64,000 bases of DNA from Campylobacter lari subsp. lari. Lineage in GTDB: Bacteria; Campylobacterota; Campylobacteria; Campylobacterales; Campylobacteraceae. Below the pieces are notes generated by a model that saw only the letters and a program-made list of their open reading frames with translations, had not been told where the DNA came from and searched no databases. Where the stretch lies: NCBI RefSeq assembly GCF_013372185.1, contig NZ_CP053830.1:1-64000 (forward strand), read 5' to 3'. This document shows, piece by piece, positions 1-13,891 of this stretch; position 1 is the first letter of the stretch, and each line of letters begins with the position of its first letter. Made by a program: the position numbers and the translations under genes.

Positions 1-1329
1 ATGAATATAAAAGATTTTTTACTTGAGTTTAAAACTGAAATTAGCAATAACGAATACAATACTTACATTTCTCACTTACAATTTAGTGAAAAGTTAAGTA
101 AAAATAATATCTTAGTATTTATAGCACCAAATCATTTTTTAGCTAAATTTATACAAACAAAATACGCACAAAAATTAGCTTATTTTTATGAAGTAAAAAC
201 AGGAATTAATCCTCAAGTTAAAATCATCACAAATAATCAAAAAATAGAGAAAAAACATTTTTCTACAGATATTTCACAAATTAAATTTCAAAGTACTATT
301 TTAAATCCTTCTTTTACTTTTGAAAGCTTTGTTGTAGGAGATTCTAATCAATTTGCCTATGCAACTTGCAAAGCCATAACCGATAAAAGCAAACTTGGAA
401 AATTATATAATCCTATCTTTATCTATGGCCCTACAGGACTTGGAAAAACTCACTTGCTTCAAGCTGTTGGAAATGTATGCTTAGATAATGGATATAAGGT
501 TATTTATGCTACAAGTGATAATTTTATCAATGATTTTACCATGCATTTAAATAACAAAACCATGAGTAAATTCCATGAAAAATATAAAAATTGTGATGTT
601 TTACTTATCGATGATGTGCAATTTTTAGGTAAGACTGATAAAATCCAAGAAGAATTTTTCTTCACTTTTAATGAAATCAAAGAAAAATTTGGACAAATCA
701 TCATGACAAGCGATAATCCCCCAAATATGCTAAAAGGCATAACAGAACGCTTAAAAAGTCGTTTTGCAAATGGAATTATCGCAGATATCACTCCACCTCA
801 ACTTGATACAAAAATCGCAATTATTAAGAAAAAATGCGAATTTAATGCTATTTATCTCAAACCTGAAGTCATAAGTTATATCGCTACTTCAATGGGAGAT
901 AATATCCGAGAAATCGAAGGTATGATCACTAACTTAAATGCTCAAGCAAGACTTTTTAATCAAGAAATTACTTTAGAAATCGTTAAAAGCTTTATGAAAG
1001 ATCACATTAAAGAAACAAAAGAAAATATCAGTGTTGAAGATATACTTGCTGATGTTTCAAAAAGCTATAATCTTAAACCTAATGATATAAAATCAAATAA
1101 AAAAACACAAAATATCGTTATGGCAAGAAGGGTTGTGATATTTTTAGCAAGAGAGCTAACGACTATGTCTATGCCTCAACTTGCTAGATTTTTTAATATG
1201 AAAGATCACACCGCCATTTCACATAATATTAAAAAAATTCAAGAACTAATGAGTGAAAATGAAAACTTAAAAGCCATAGTAGAAGAATTAAGAAATAAAA
1301 TTTTGACAAAAATAAAAAGCACCCTGTGA
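1..1329 (+). CDS. dnaA: Chromosomal replication initiator protein DnaA
   Basis: DnaA is the AAA+ ATPase that binds DnaA boxes and opens the replication origin. The 442-residue protein shows a Walker A motif GPTGLGKT (143-150), Walker B LLIDD (201-205) and the domain IV DNA-binding signature DHTAISH (402-408). These are all expected for a full-length epsilonproteobacterial DnaA. The window starts exactly at its ATG, so the upstream region, including any origin sequence before dnaA, is not visible. dnaN follows after 132 bases, and the stop codon lies inside the first of several DnaA-box-like sites. Confidence 0.98.
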   Translation: MNIKDFLLEFKTEISNNEYNTYISHLQFSEKLSKNNILVFIAPNHFLAKFIQTKYAQKLAYFYEVKTGINPQVKIITNNQKIEKKHFSTDISQIKFQSTILNPSFTFESFVVGDSNQFAYATCKAITDKSKLGKLYNPIFIYGPTGLGKTHLLQAVGNVCLDNGYKVIYATSDNFINDFTMHLNNKTMSKFHEKYKNCDVLLIDDVQFLGKTDKIQEEFFFTFNEIKEKFGQIIMTSDNPPNMLKGITERLKSRFANGIIADITPPQLDTKIAIIKKKCEFNAIYLKPEVISYIATSMGDNIREIEGMITNLNAQARLFNQEITLEIVKSFMKDHIKETKENISVEDILADVSKSYNLKPNDIKSNKKTQNIVMARRVVIFLARELTTMSMPQLARFFNMKDHTAISHNIKKIQELMSENENLKAIVEELRNKILTKIKSTL

Positions 1330-1455
1330 ATAAAAGTGAAAAACAAAAAATTTTATTCTACAAGTAAAATTTCTATAAAAAAAGACTTTTAAAAAGCATT
1401 TCACATTTTCACATTGCCTATTATTATGATAAAATAAATTTAAAAAATAAAGGAA
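1325..1455. other. oriC: Putative origin element: DnaA-box cluster plus AT-rich stretch
   Basis: Seen: TGTGAATAA at 1325-1333 is the reverse complement of TTATTCACA, a perfect match to the classical DnaA-box consensus. A second reverse site, AGTGAAAAA, is at 1335-1343. Two forward sites with a TTCAC core, ATTTCACAT and TTTTCACAT, lie at 1398-1406 and 1406-1414. An almost pure A+T run follows (about 1419-1455) and could serve as the unwinding element. It also holds a plausible dnaN -10 (GATAAAAT near 1428). Known: epsilonproteobacterial origins flank dnaA and use TTCAC-core boxes. Inference: this is oriC or its downstream half. Confidence 0.65.
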
Positions 1456-1461
1456 ATAAAA

Positions 1462-2529
1462 ATGAAAATTAGCGTAAATAAAAACACTCTTGAATCAGCT
1501 ATAGTTTTAACAAATTCTTATGTTGATAAAAAAGACTCTAGTAATATAGCTTCACATTTACTTTTTGAAGTAGTTGATGATAAATTAATTATAAGAGCAA
1601 GCGATTATGAAATAGGAATTAATTATAAAATTAAAAAAATTAAAGTAGAAAATTCAGGATTTGCAACAGCTAATGCAAAAAGTATATTAGATATTATCAA
1701 AAGCTTAAATAATGAAGATGTTATTTTAGAAACTATAGAAAATTTCCTTTTTATTAGACAAAAAGGAACCAAATATAAACTTCCTATGTTTAATTATGAA
1801 GATTTTCCAAATTTCCCAAGCACTGAAGGAAAAGATAAATTTGATATTGACTCAAGTGATTTAAGTAGATCTTTGAAAAAAATCTTACCAGCAGTAGATA
1901 CAAATAATCCAAAATATTCACTAAATGGTGCATTACTTGATATAAAAACAACACATATTAATTTTGTAGGAACAGATACAAAACGTTTAGCTGTTTTTAC
2001 TTTAAATAAAACAAGTGAGAAAGAATTTAATCTTTGTATTCCTAAAAAAGCTATTTTAGAAATGCAAAAAATATTTTTTGAAAAAATAGAAATTTATTAT
2101 GATGAAAATATGCTTATAGCAAAAAATGATAATTTTGAATTTTTTACAAAACTTATTAATGATAAATTCCCTGATTATGAAAGAGTTATCCCAAAAAATA
2201 TCACAAAAGAATTTATTTTTAAAACTGAAGATTTTCAAGATGCATTGAAAAAAATCAATGTAATTACTGAAAAAATGAAATTAATTTTTCACAAAGATAA
2301 ACTTGTGTTTGAAGGTATTAGCTTAGATAATATGGAAGCAAAAACTGAACTTGAAATGGAACTTAATGTAGATGAAGAATTTAATCTTTGCATAAAAAAT
2401 AAATTCATTACAGACTTTTTAAATTCTATAGAAAGTGAAACATTTAAACTTAGTATAAATGAACCTCACATGGCATTTTTAGTTTCAAGTGAAGAATTAC
2501 AAACTGTTATTATGCCAGTAATTTTATAA
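1462..2529 (+). CDS. dnaN: DNA polymerase III beta subunit (sliding clamp)
   Basis: DnaN forms the ring-shaped dimer that tethers DNA polymerase III and repair polymerases to DNA. The 355-residue length and the order dnaA-dnaN-gyrB support the call. The C-terminus ends in the clamp-typical VIMPVIL pattern. The ATG is preceded by AAAGGAAATAAAA, a good ribosome-binding site. gyrB begins 10 bases after the stop, so the two are probably co-transcribed from a promoter in the AT-rich dnaA-dnaN gap. Confidence 0.97.
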   Translation: MKISVNKNTLESAIVLTNSYVDKKDSSNIASHLLFEVVDDKLIIRASDYEIGINYKIKKIKVENSGFATANAKSILDIIKSLNNEDVILETIENFLFIRQKGTKYKLPMFNYEDFPNFPSTEGKDKFDIDSSDLSRSLKKILPAVDTNNPKYSLNGALLDIKTTHINFVGTDTKRLAVFTLNKTSEKEFNLCIPKKAILEMQKIFFEKIEIYYDENMLIAKNDNFEFFTKLINDKFPDYERVIPKNITKEFIFKTEDFQDALKKINVITEKMKLIFHKDKLVFEGISLDNMEAKTELEMELNVDEEFNLCIKNKFITDFLNSIESETFKLSINEPHMAFLVSSEELQTVIMPVIL

Positions 2530-2538
2530 GGAATATAA

Positions 2539-4857
<2,319 letters not shown>

Positions 4858-4865
4858 TTTTTAAA

Positions 4866-5858
4866 ATGAAAACTTTTTTACAAAATATCCCAAAAGTAGA
4901 ATTACACTTACACATTGAAGGCTCATTAGAGCCTAAAATGATGTTTGAATTAGCTAAAAGAAATAACATCACTTTAAAATATAAAAGTGAAGATGAGATT
5001 AAAAAAGCTTATGATTTTTCGAATTTGCAAGATTTTTTAGATATTTATTATCAAGGTGCAAATGTCTTACAAACCAAGCAAGATTTTTATGATCTAACCT
5101 TTGCTTATATGAAAAAGTGCAAAGAGCAAAATGTAGTTCATACTGAAATTTTCTTTGATCCTCAAACTCATACTGCTAGAAATATACCTTTAAAAGATGT
5201 TATAGAAGGAATTTGGCAAGCTTTGCAAAAAGCAAAAGAAGAATTTGGAATTTCAAGTTTTTTAATCGCTTGTATTTTAAGACATTTAAGTGAAGAAGAA
5301 GGCTTGAAAACTTTAGATGAACTTTGTTTATATAAAGATAAAATCAAAGCCATAGGACTTGATAGTTCTGAACTTAACAATCCTCCTTTTAAATTTAAAA
5401 ATTTATTTCAAAAAGCTAAAGAAGAAGGCTTTTTGTTAGTTATGCATGCGGGTGAAGAAGGAAGTAGTGAGTATATCAAACAAGCTTTAGAGCTTGGTGT
5501 AAATAGAATTGATCATGGAGTAAGATGTCAAGAGGACTTAGAGCTTGTAAAACAATTAGCTAAAAGTCAAATTCCACTAACAATATGTCCTTTATCAAAT
5601 ATAAAATTAAAAGTTTTTCAAAATATGCAAGAACATAATATTTTAAAACTTTTAAAACAAAATCTCTGTGTTTGTGTAAATTCAGATGATCCTGCATATT
5701 TTGGTGGATATATCTTAGAAAATTTTATAGCCTTAGATGAAACTTTTAAGCTTAGTAAAGATGAGGTTAAAAAACTTTGTATTAATGCTGTAAATGCATC
5801 ATTTTTAAATATAAATGAAAAAGAAAAGTTGGTAAAACAAATTAAGGCTTATAAATGA
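4866..5858 (+). CDS. add: Adenosine deaminase
   Basis: This enzyme hydrolyses adenosine (or a related purine) to inosine and ammonia for purine salvage in the cytosol. The zinc-binding HxH (His14, His16 in [10 protein letters not shown]), HAGEEG, the RIDHGVR histidine and the SDDPAYFG aspartates are all present in the right order for an amidohydrolase of the ADA/AMP deaminase family. I chose the ATG at 4866. A TTG at 4854 is in frame but overlaps the gyrB stop and would add only four residues. The stop overlaps the next gene's ATG by four bases. Strict adenosine rather than adenine specificity cannot be proved from the motifs. Confidence 0.9.
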
Positions 5859-6856
5859 AATATAGTTTTTTGGATTTAATCAAAGAAGTTTTGAGTGAGT
5901 GTGAGTTTCCACTTAGTGGTAATGAAATTTGGAATTTAGCTTTAATCAAAGGTTATGATAAAAAATTGCAAAGTTATAAGGATGGAACTTTAACTAAAAC
6001 TCCTATTCATAGCTTATTGGCAAAAGTTTATACAAATTTAAAAAAAGAAAATTCTATTTTTTTAATAGCATCAAAAAGTCCTACAAAATTTTGGTTAAAA
6101 GCTCGTGAGCATGAGTTAAATTCTAAAAAAATAGAAGACATACAAAAAAAAGAAGAAAAACAAAAAACAAAAAATCATTTTCATGAAAGAGATTTGCACC
6201 CTTTAGTTGTTAAATTTTTATACGATAATGCTAATTTTAACCTTTTTAGTAAAACTATTTTTCATGAAAAAAGCACTAGGGCAAAAAGTGGTGAAAATGA
6301 ATGGATACATCCTGATATTGTCGGAGTGCATTTTCCGTTTAAGGATTATGAAAATGATTCTTTTGAACTTTTTAAGAATTTAAATCAAATTTCTTATAAA
6401 CTTTATAGTTTTGAACTTAAAATTAGACTTGATTTTTCAAATTTAAGGCAATGTTATTTTCAAGCTGTGAGTAATTCTAGTTGGGCTAATGAAGGATATT
6501 TAATAGCATTAGAGTATGATGAAGAAATTTTAGATGAACTTTGGAGATTAAATAATGCTTTTGGTATAGGATTTATCAAACTTGATGTGAGTGATTTAAA
6601 TTCTTCTCAAATTATTATTCCAGCGAAAGAAAAATTAAATTTAGATTTAAAAACTTTGGATTTGTTAGTATATAAAAATACAGATTTTAAAAATTTTATA
6701 GAAAATATAAACAAAGATATAAATGTAGGTGATTACAACCGTATAGGAATTTCATTTTATGATGAAATTTTAGAAGATGAAGAGATGGAAAAATATATAA
6801 TAGATAAAAAAATCATAATAAAGGAAAAACAATGCGATACGGTGAAAAAGAGATAA
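5855..6856 (+). CDS. HrgA-like protein: HARE-type winged helix plus PD-(D/E)XK nuclease-like domain
   Basis: A 333-residue protein that resembles Helicobacter HrgA, a gene known to replace a restriction endonuclease beside a methyltransferase. Residues 1-75 look like a HARE/winged-helix module. Residues 85-110 are charged and linker-like. The rest has a nuclease-like core: PDIVG (Asp154), then FELK (Glu187, Lys189), then the [16 protein letters not shown] helix region, as in PD-(D/E)XK folds. Function is inferred, not proven. It overlaps add by 4 bases and queF by 25, so it sits inside a housekeeping operon. No cognate methyltransferase is adjacent. Confidence 0.7.
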
Positions 6857-7215
6857 AAGAATTTGATGTTGAAAATATGGAAGTTTGGCCAAATGATGCT
6901 AAAAATGATTATGTGATTAAAATAACTTTACCTGAGTTTATGTGTTGTTGTCCGCGTAGTGGGTATCCTGATTTTGCTACTATTTATCTTGAATATATAC
7001 CAAATAAATTAGTAGTAGAGCTTAAAGCCATAAAACTTTATATCAATACTTTTATGTATAGAAATGTTTCACATGAAGCAAGTATTAATGAAATTTACAA
7101 TACTTTAAAAGAAAAACTCGATCCAAAATGGATAAAAGTAGTAGGTGATTTTAATCCGCGTGGTAATGTGCATACTGTTATAGAATGTAGATCTGATTTA
7201 GTAGTGCCACAATGA
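6832..7215 (+). CDS. queF: NADPH-dependent 7-cyano-7-deazaguanine reductase
   Basis: QueF reduces preQ0 to preQ1 in the queuosine tRNA-modification pathway. The 127-residue unimodular form shows the catalytic-cysteine region PEFMCCCPRSGYPDFATIYLEY-like block, the KSLKLY-equivalent stretch (ELKAIKLYINTF), the ExxxN-type helix and the terminal GNVHTVIEC. The start at 6832 follows AAGGAAAAAC and lies inside the end of the HrgA-like gene, suggesting translational coupling. A hairpin immediately after the stop probably ends the operon. Confidence 0.93.
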   Translation: MRYGEKEIKEFDVENMEVWPNDAKNDYVIKITLPEFMCCCPRSGYPDFATIYLEYIPNKLVVELKAIKLYINTFMYRNVSHEASINEIYNTLKEKLDPKWIKVVGDFNPRGNVHTVIECRSDLVVPQ

Positions 7216-7242
7216 TTTTAAGATTGAATAAGTCTTAAAATC
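7214..7242 (+). terminator. Hairpin terminator after queF
   Basis: A perfect 10-bp stem (GATTTTAAGA at 7214-7223 with TCTTAAAATC at 7233-7242) and a 9-base loop starts within the queF stop codon. The following T-tract is weak, so its efficiency is uncertain. The remaining gap to sorA (7243-7386) is AT-rich, with no gene seen. Confidence 0.5.
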
Positions 7243-7386
7243 AATATTATATTAACTTTAAAAATACAAAAATTAAACCACTTTACTTTTAGAAACACTT
7301 CATTATAAATAAGACTATTTTTATATTATTTTGTGTAAAAATGTTTTAGAATTTTATTTGTAAAATTTATATTTGAAGGATAACAT

Positions 7387-8637
7387 ATGCAAGATTATTT
7401 AGAACAAAATTCTCAAGAAGACCGTAGAGGATTTTTAAAAAATTTAGGTATTACTCTTTTAGGAGCTAGTGCCTTAGCAAACGTTTCACTTGATAATTAT
7501 TTTTTAGGAAGTAAAGTACTTGCTAAAGAATTGGACACATTTAAAATCGAAGGTAAAAAAGATGTGATTTATCATGGGGAAAGACCTATGACAGCTGAAA
7601 CACAAATTTATGCTTTAGATTCTGATTTTACTAAACCTGAGAATTTCTTTGTAAGAAATAATGGTGTTCCACCAGAAATGAGTAAAATAAAAGAAAGAAT
7701 GAAACAAGGTTGGACACTTGAAATTGGCGGAGAAAGTGTAAAAACTGCAAAAACATATACTCTAGATGAGCTAAAGAAAAAATTCAAACATTATACCTAT
7801 GCATTGACTTTAGAATGCGGTGGTAATGGAAGAGGTGAAGTTATACCTAGTACTAAAGGGACTCAATGGGGTTATGGAGCTGTTGCTTGTGGTAGATGGA
7901 CAGGAGTTAGACTAAAAGATATTTTAGAAGATTGTGGTGTAAAAGATGATGCTGTTTATATAGGATATTATGGAATTGATACTAAATTAAATGGCGAAGA
8001 ATCTTCTCCTATTAGTAGAGGTGTGCCTATTAAAAAAGCTATGCAAGAAGAAACTTTAGTTGCTTGGGCATATGAGGGCAAAGATATACCTTGGATTAAT
8101 GGTTATCCACTTCGTTTAGTATGTGGAGGATATCCTGCAAGTACAAGTGGCAAATGGCTTTCAAAAATTGTTGTAAGAAATAAAGTTCATGATGGTGAAA
8201 AAATGGATACTTCTTATAAAGTTCCAGTAAATCCTGTAAAACCAGGTGATTTTACAAGTAAAGGTGAAATGAAAATCATAGAATCTATGCCTGTAAAATC
8301 TATCATAACAAATATCAAAAACAACGATAAAGTAAAAGCAAATAAAAAATTTGAAGTTAGAGGGAAAGCTTGGGCAGGTGAGTTAGAAGTAAAAGAAGTT
8401 TATGTAAGTAATGATTATGGTGTAACTTGGACTAAAGCAAAAGTTGAAAAACCATTAAACCGTCTTGCATGGCAAAAATGGAGCACTCAAATTTCAATTC
8501 CATCAAAAGGATATTATGAAATTTGGGCTAGAGCGGTTGATAGTGAAGGAAATAGTCAGCCTATGGTTTTAGCTCAATGGAATCCAAATGGATATATAAA
8601 CAATGCTTGTCATAGAGTAAATGTTTATGGAGTATAA
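7387..8637 (+). CDS. sorA: Sulfite dehydrogenase molybdopterin subunit SorA
   Basis: SorA oxidises sulfite to sulfate in the periplasm and passes electrons to its cytochrome partner. A twin-arginine export signal is visible (DRRGFLKN, Arg13-Arg14), followed by a hydrophobic stretch. The molybdenum-ligand cysteine lies in LECGGNG (Cys144). The GYPLRLVCGGYPAS segment and the C-terminal Ig-like dimerisation domain match the sulfite oxidase family. Length is 416 residues. sorB begins two bases after the stop, forming the same pair as in C. jejuni. The ATG follows GAAGGATAACAT. Confidence 0.93.
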   Translation: MQDYLEQNSQEDRRGFLKNLGITLLGASALANVSLDNYFLGSKVLAKELDTFKIEGKKDVIYHGERPMTAETQIYALDSDFTKPENFFVRNNGVPPEMSKIKERMKQGWTLEIGGESVKTAKTYTLDELKKKFKHYTYALTLECGGNGRGEVIPSTKGTQWGYGAVACGRWTGVRLKDILEDCGVKDDAVYIGYYGIDTKLNGEESSPISRGVPIKKAMQEETLVAWAYEGKDIPWINGYPLRLVCGGYPASTSGKWLSKIVVRNKVHDGEKMDTSYKVPVNPVKPGDFTSKGEMKIIESMPVKSIITNIKNNDKVKANKKFEVRGKAWAGELEVKEVYVSNDYGVTWTKAKVEKPLNRLAWQKWSTQISIPSKGYYEIWARAVDSEGNSQPMVLAQWNPNGYINNACHRVNVYGV

Positions 8638-8639
8638 AA

Positions 8640-8975
8640 ATGTTTAAAAAAATTGCTTTAATTTTATGTATAGGATTAACTTTATCTTTTGCAGCAGAGC
8701 AACCTAAAGTAAATCCTGACACAGGTTTGATTATTGATTCAGATTCACCTTTAGTAGAGGCACATTGTCTTGCTTGTCATGGATCAGGTTTGATAACAAA
8801 TATGCGTGCAAGTAAAGAAGCTTGGCTTGCTGCAATTAGATGGATGCAAGCTTCTGAAGGTTTATGGGAAATTCCAGCTAATGATGAGGAAAGAATTCTT
8901 AATTATCTTACAAAATATTACGGAGAAAAATACGACACAAGAAGAAGAATTCCTTTAGTTTTATTAGAAAAATAA
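8640..8975 (+). CDS. sorB: Monohaem cytochrome c SorB, electron acceptor of SorA
   Basis: A 111-residue secreted cytochrome. The Sec signal is MFKKIALILCIGLTLSFAA, with cleavage likely near residue 19. The single haem-binding motif is CLACH (Cys43, Cys46, His47). Known for this pair: SorB takes electrons from the molybdenum centre and feeds the respiratory chain through cytochrome c. The two-base spacing from sorA indicates one operon and a 1:1 partnership. Confidence 0.93.
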   Translation: MFKKIALILCIGLTLSFAAEQPKVNPDTGLIIDSDSPLVEAHCLACHGSGLITNMRASKEAWLAAIRWMQASEGLWEIPANDEERILNYLTKYYGEKYDTRRRIPLVLLEK

Positions 8976-9017
8976 TCAAATATTTTGTATTATTATACAA
9001 ATTAATGGAGGAAAACT

Positions 9018-9659
9018 ATGAAATTAAAAATATTTTCTTTAGTTGTATGTGTTGCTTTAACTTCAAATTTAGCTTTAGCTGATGAAAATTCAGGTTTGCT
9101 TTTAGGTATTGATGCAGGATGGTTCCATACTAAGGTAAAATCTGATCTTGATAATACTAAAAATAATAAAAAATTTAATGGTGATTTAGAAGGTGATGTT
9201 CCTGTTTTTGGTTTAAAAATAGGTTATCGCTTGAGTGAAAATCATAGACTTTATGGTGCTTATAATTATTCAAGTGAATTTAGTGATGTAATCAATACCA
9301 CAAGATTAAAAATTGATGGAGAATTTACTACACATAAGTTTTTACTTGGTTATGATTTTACTCCAAAAATCTTTGAAAAAACAAGAGCAGTTTTAGGTGT
9401 ATATGGTGGTTATGCAAGAACGGATATGACTTTAAAAACAAGTATATTATCATTATCTCAAGACTTTGATGGTTATACGTATGGGGCAAAAATCGGTGCT
9501 TTATATGAGTTAAATCAAGCAAATGAAATTGAGTTTGGTTTTAAAGCTGAACAAACTCATTATGATACAAGAAATTTCAGCACTGCTAATTCATCAAACT
9601 TTTATGATCCTAAACAAACAAATTATGGTTTATATCTAGGATATACTTATAAATTTTAA
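9018..9659 (+). CDS. Outer-membrane beta-barrel protein
   Basis: A 213-residue protein with a clear signal peptide (MKLKIFSLVVCVALTSNLALA, cleavage near residue 21). Alternating aromatic/glycine beta-strands such as VFGLKIGYRL, HRLYGAYNYSS, AVLGVYGGYA and YGAKIGALYEL follow. It ends in phenylalanine (GLYLGYTYKF), the BamA-recognised last strand. It resembles small 8-strand OmpA/OmpX-type barrels. No specific role can be read. A strong RBS (GGAGGAAAACT) precedes the ATG. The small PhnA-domain gene starts 10 bases downstream and may share the transcript. Confidence 0.8.
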   Translation: MKLKIFSLVVCVALTSNLALADENSGLLLGIDAGWFHTKVKSDLDNTKNNKKFNGDLEGDVPVFGLKIGYRLSENHRLYGAYNYSSEFSDVINTTRLKIDGEFTTHKFLLGYDFTPKIFEKTRAVLGVYGGYARTDMTLKTSILSLSQDFDGYTYGAKIGALYELNQANEIEFGFKAEQTHYDTRNFSTANSSNFYDPKQTNYGLYLGYTYKF

Positions 9660-9668
9660 GGAGAATAT

Positions 9669-9878
9669 ATGCCAAAAGATGCAAATGGAACCGAGCTTAA
9701 TGCAGGTGATAGTGTAAGTGTTGTGAAAGATTTAAAGGTTAAAGGTGCAAGTACTACTTTAAAGCGTGGCACGACTATAAAAAATATTAAACTTACAAAC
9801 AAAGACACTGAAATTGAAGCTAAAGTAGATAAATTTGGTGTGATTGTTTTAAAAACTGAATTTCTTAAAAAAATATAG
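9669..9878 (+). CDS. PhnA/YjdM C-terminal domain protein
   Basis: A 69-residue protein that matches the C-terminal half of PhnA/YjdM family proteins: DANGTELNAGDSVSVVKDLK, then the GT...IKNIKLT and KFGVIVLKTEFLKK segments. The N-terminal zinc-ribbon part of full-length YjdM is absent, so this is the beta-barrel domain alone. Despite the old name linked to alkylphosphonate uptake, there are no phn genes nearby and the function is unknown. The ATG follows AAGGAGAATAT, an excellent RBS, and a strong two-way terminator ends the gene. Confidence 0.8.
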   Translation: MPKDANGTELNAGDSVSVVKDLKVKGASTTLKRGTTIKNIKLTNKDTEIEAKVDKFGVIVLKTEFLKKI

Positions 9879-9880
9879 TA

Positions 9881-9908
9881 AAAATTCCCAATCAATCTTG
9901 GGAATTTT
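9881..9908. terminator. Bidirectional terminator between the PhnA-like gene and thyX
   Basis: A perfect 11-bp inverted repeat, AAAATTCCCAA (9881-9891) with TTGGGAATTTT (9898-9908), and a 6-base loop. A-runs on one side and T-runs on the other allow termination in both directions. It overlaps the thyX stop codon and separates two convergent genes with only 13 bases between them. Confidence 0.75.
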
Positions 9909-10524
9909 CTTCTTGATAAACACAATGCTTAAAAATAAATTGATGTTCCTCAGGTAAGTTCTCAAATAAAGCATTTGCGAGTTGTCTTATCTCCCAAAGG
10001 GCTGATTTTGAGCTTCTTAGAGTAATAAAATTTTGCAAACTTCTTGCATTAATCGTTAAAGTTAATTCTGTTTTATAGCTTTCTGGTAAGCAGTATTTTG
10101 CTATGTCTAAACTAATACTATTTTGCAAAATCAAACGCAAATTTTCTAAAGCTTTGATACTTGCATTATCTACTACTTCATTTCCGGTTAATACCAAGTA
10201 TCTTTTAGCATTTTCAAAGTCATTTTCTTTAAATTCACTTTCATTTCTTAGCTCTTTTAAAGTATATCTTGTGCTTTTTACACTAGGACTAGTATGGCGG
10301 TGTCTTGCGACTTCTTGCAAGCATGCTCTTGAAATACCTTGTATATAAAAAGTATAGTTTAAATGCTCTAAGGTTGAAGCATGTTTAAATTTATTTCCCA
10401 CTCGATCGATTAATTCTTTATCTTTTTCGCCACCACAATCGCCTTTGTCAAAACTTTGCCAACATGTTCTTGTTGCATGAGAGCATACAGAAAGTGGAGT
10501 ATGGTTTAATAATGTGATTTTCAT
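9892..10524 (-). CDS. thyX: Flavin-dependent thymidylate synthase
   Basis: ThyX makes dTMP from dUMP using FAD, NADPH and methylene-tetrahydrofolate, replacing the unrelated ThyA. The 210-residue protein carries the ThyX signature RHR (74-76) followed by Ser84 and Arg86 in RHRHTSPSVKSTRYT. The ATG at 10524 is preceded by GAAGGAATTTTTTG. A TTG three bases upstream would add one residue and is not preferred. The gene is transcribed divergently from pyrG across a 100-base gap. Confidence 0.95.
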   Translation of the reverse strand: MKITLLNHTPLSVCSHATRTCWQSFDKGDCGGEKDKELIDRVGNKFKHASTLEHLNYTFYIQGISRACLQEVARHRHTSPSVKSTRYTLKELRNESEFKENDFENAKRYLVLTGNEVVDNASIKALENLRLILQNSISLDIAKYCLPESYKTELTLTINARSLQNFITLRSSKSALWEIRQLANALFENLPEEHQFIFKHCVYQEENSQD

Positions 10525-10591
10525 CAAAAAATTCCTTCAAAAATAATTGAATTTTACACAAATGTTTATAAAAATAAAATTTTTTATTCGT

Positions 10592-10597
10592 TATAAT
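10592..10597 (+). promoter_or_regulatory. -10 element of the pyrG promoter
   Basis: A consensus TATAAT preceded by a T-rich run, 28 bases before the pyrG ATG. Campylobacter sigma-70 promoters depend mainly on the -10 box with periodic T-tracts upstream, which this fits. No start site was measured. Confidence 0.5.
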
Positions 10598-10615
10598 TTC
10601 AAAAAAAGAAATTAA

Positions 10616-13823
<3,208 letters not shown>

Positions 13824-13891
13824 TTCATTAACTTATTTGCATAGTTTTTATTTATAAATTTGCTATAGCATAAGTATTACAAAGGAGTAAA

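Noticed and set aside
5855-6856. Complete restriction-modification system
   Set aside because: Only the HrgA-like gene is present; the nearest DNA methyltransferase is 25 kb away.
9656-9925. Minus-strand frame covering the PhnA-like gene
   Set aside because: The plus-strand 69-residue gene has a family match and a strong RBS, and this frame runs through the terminator.
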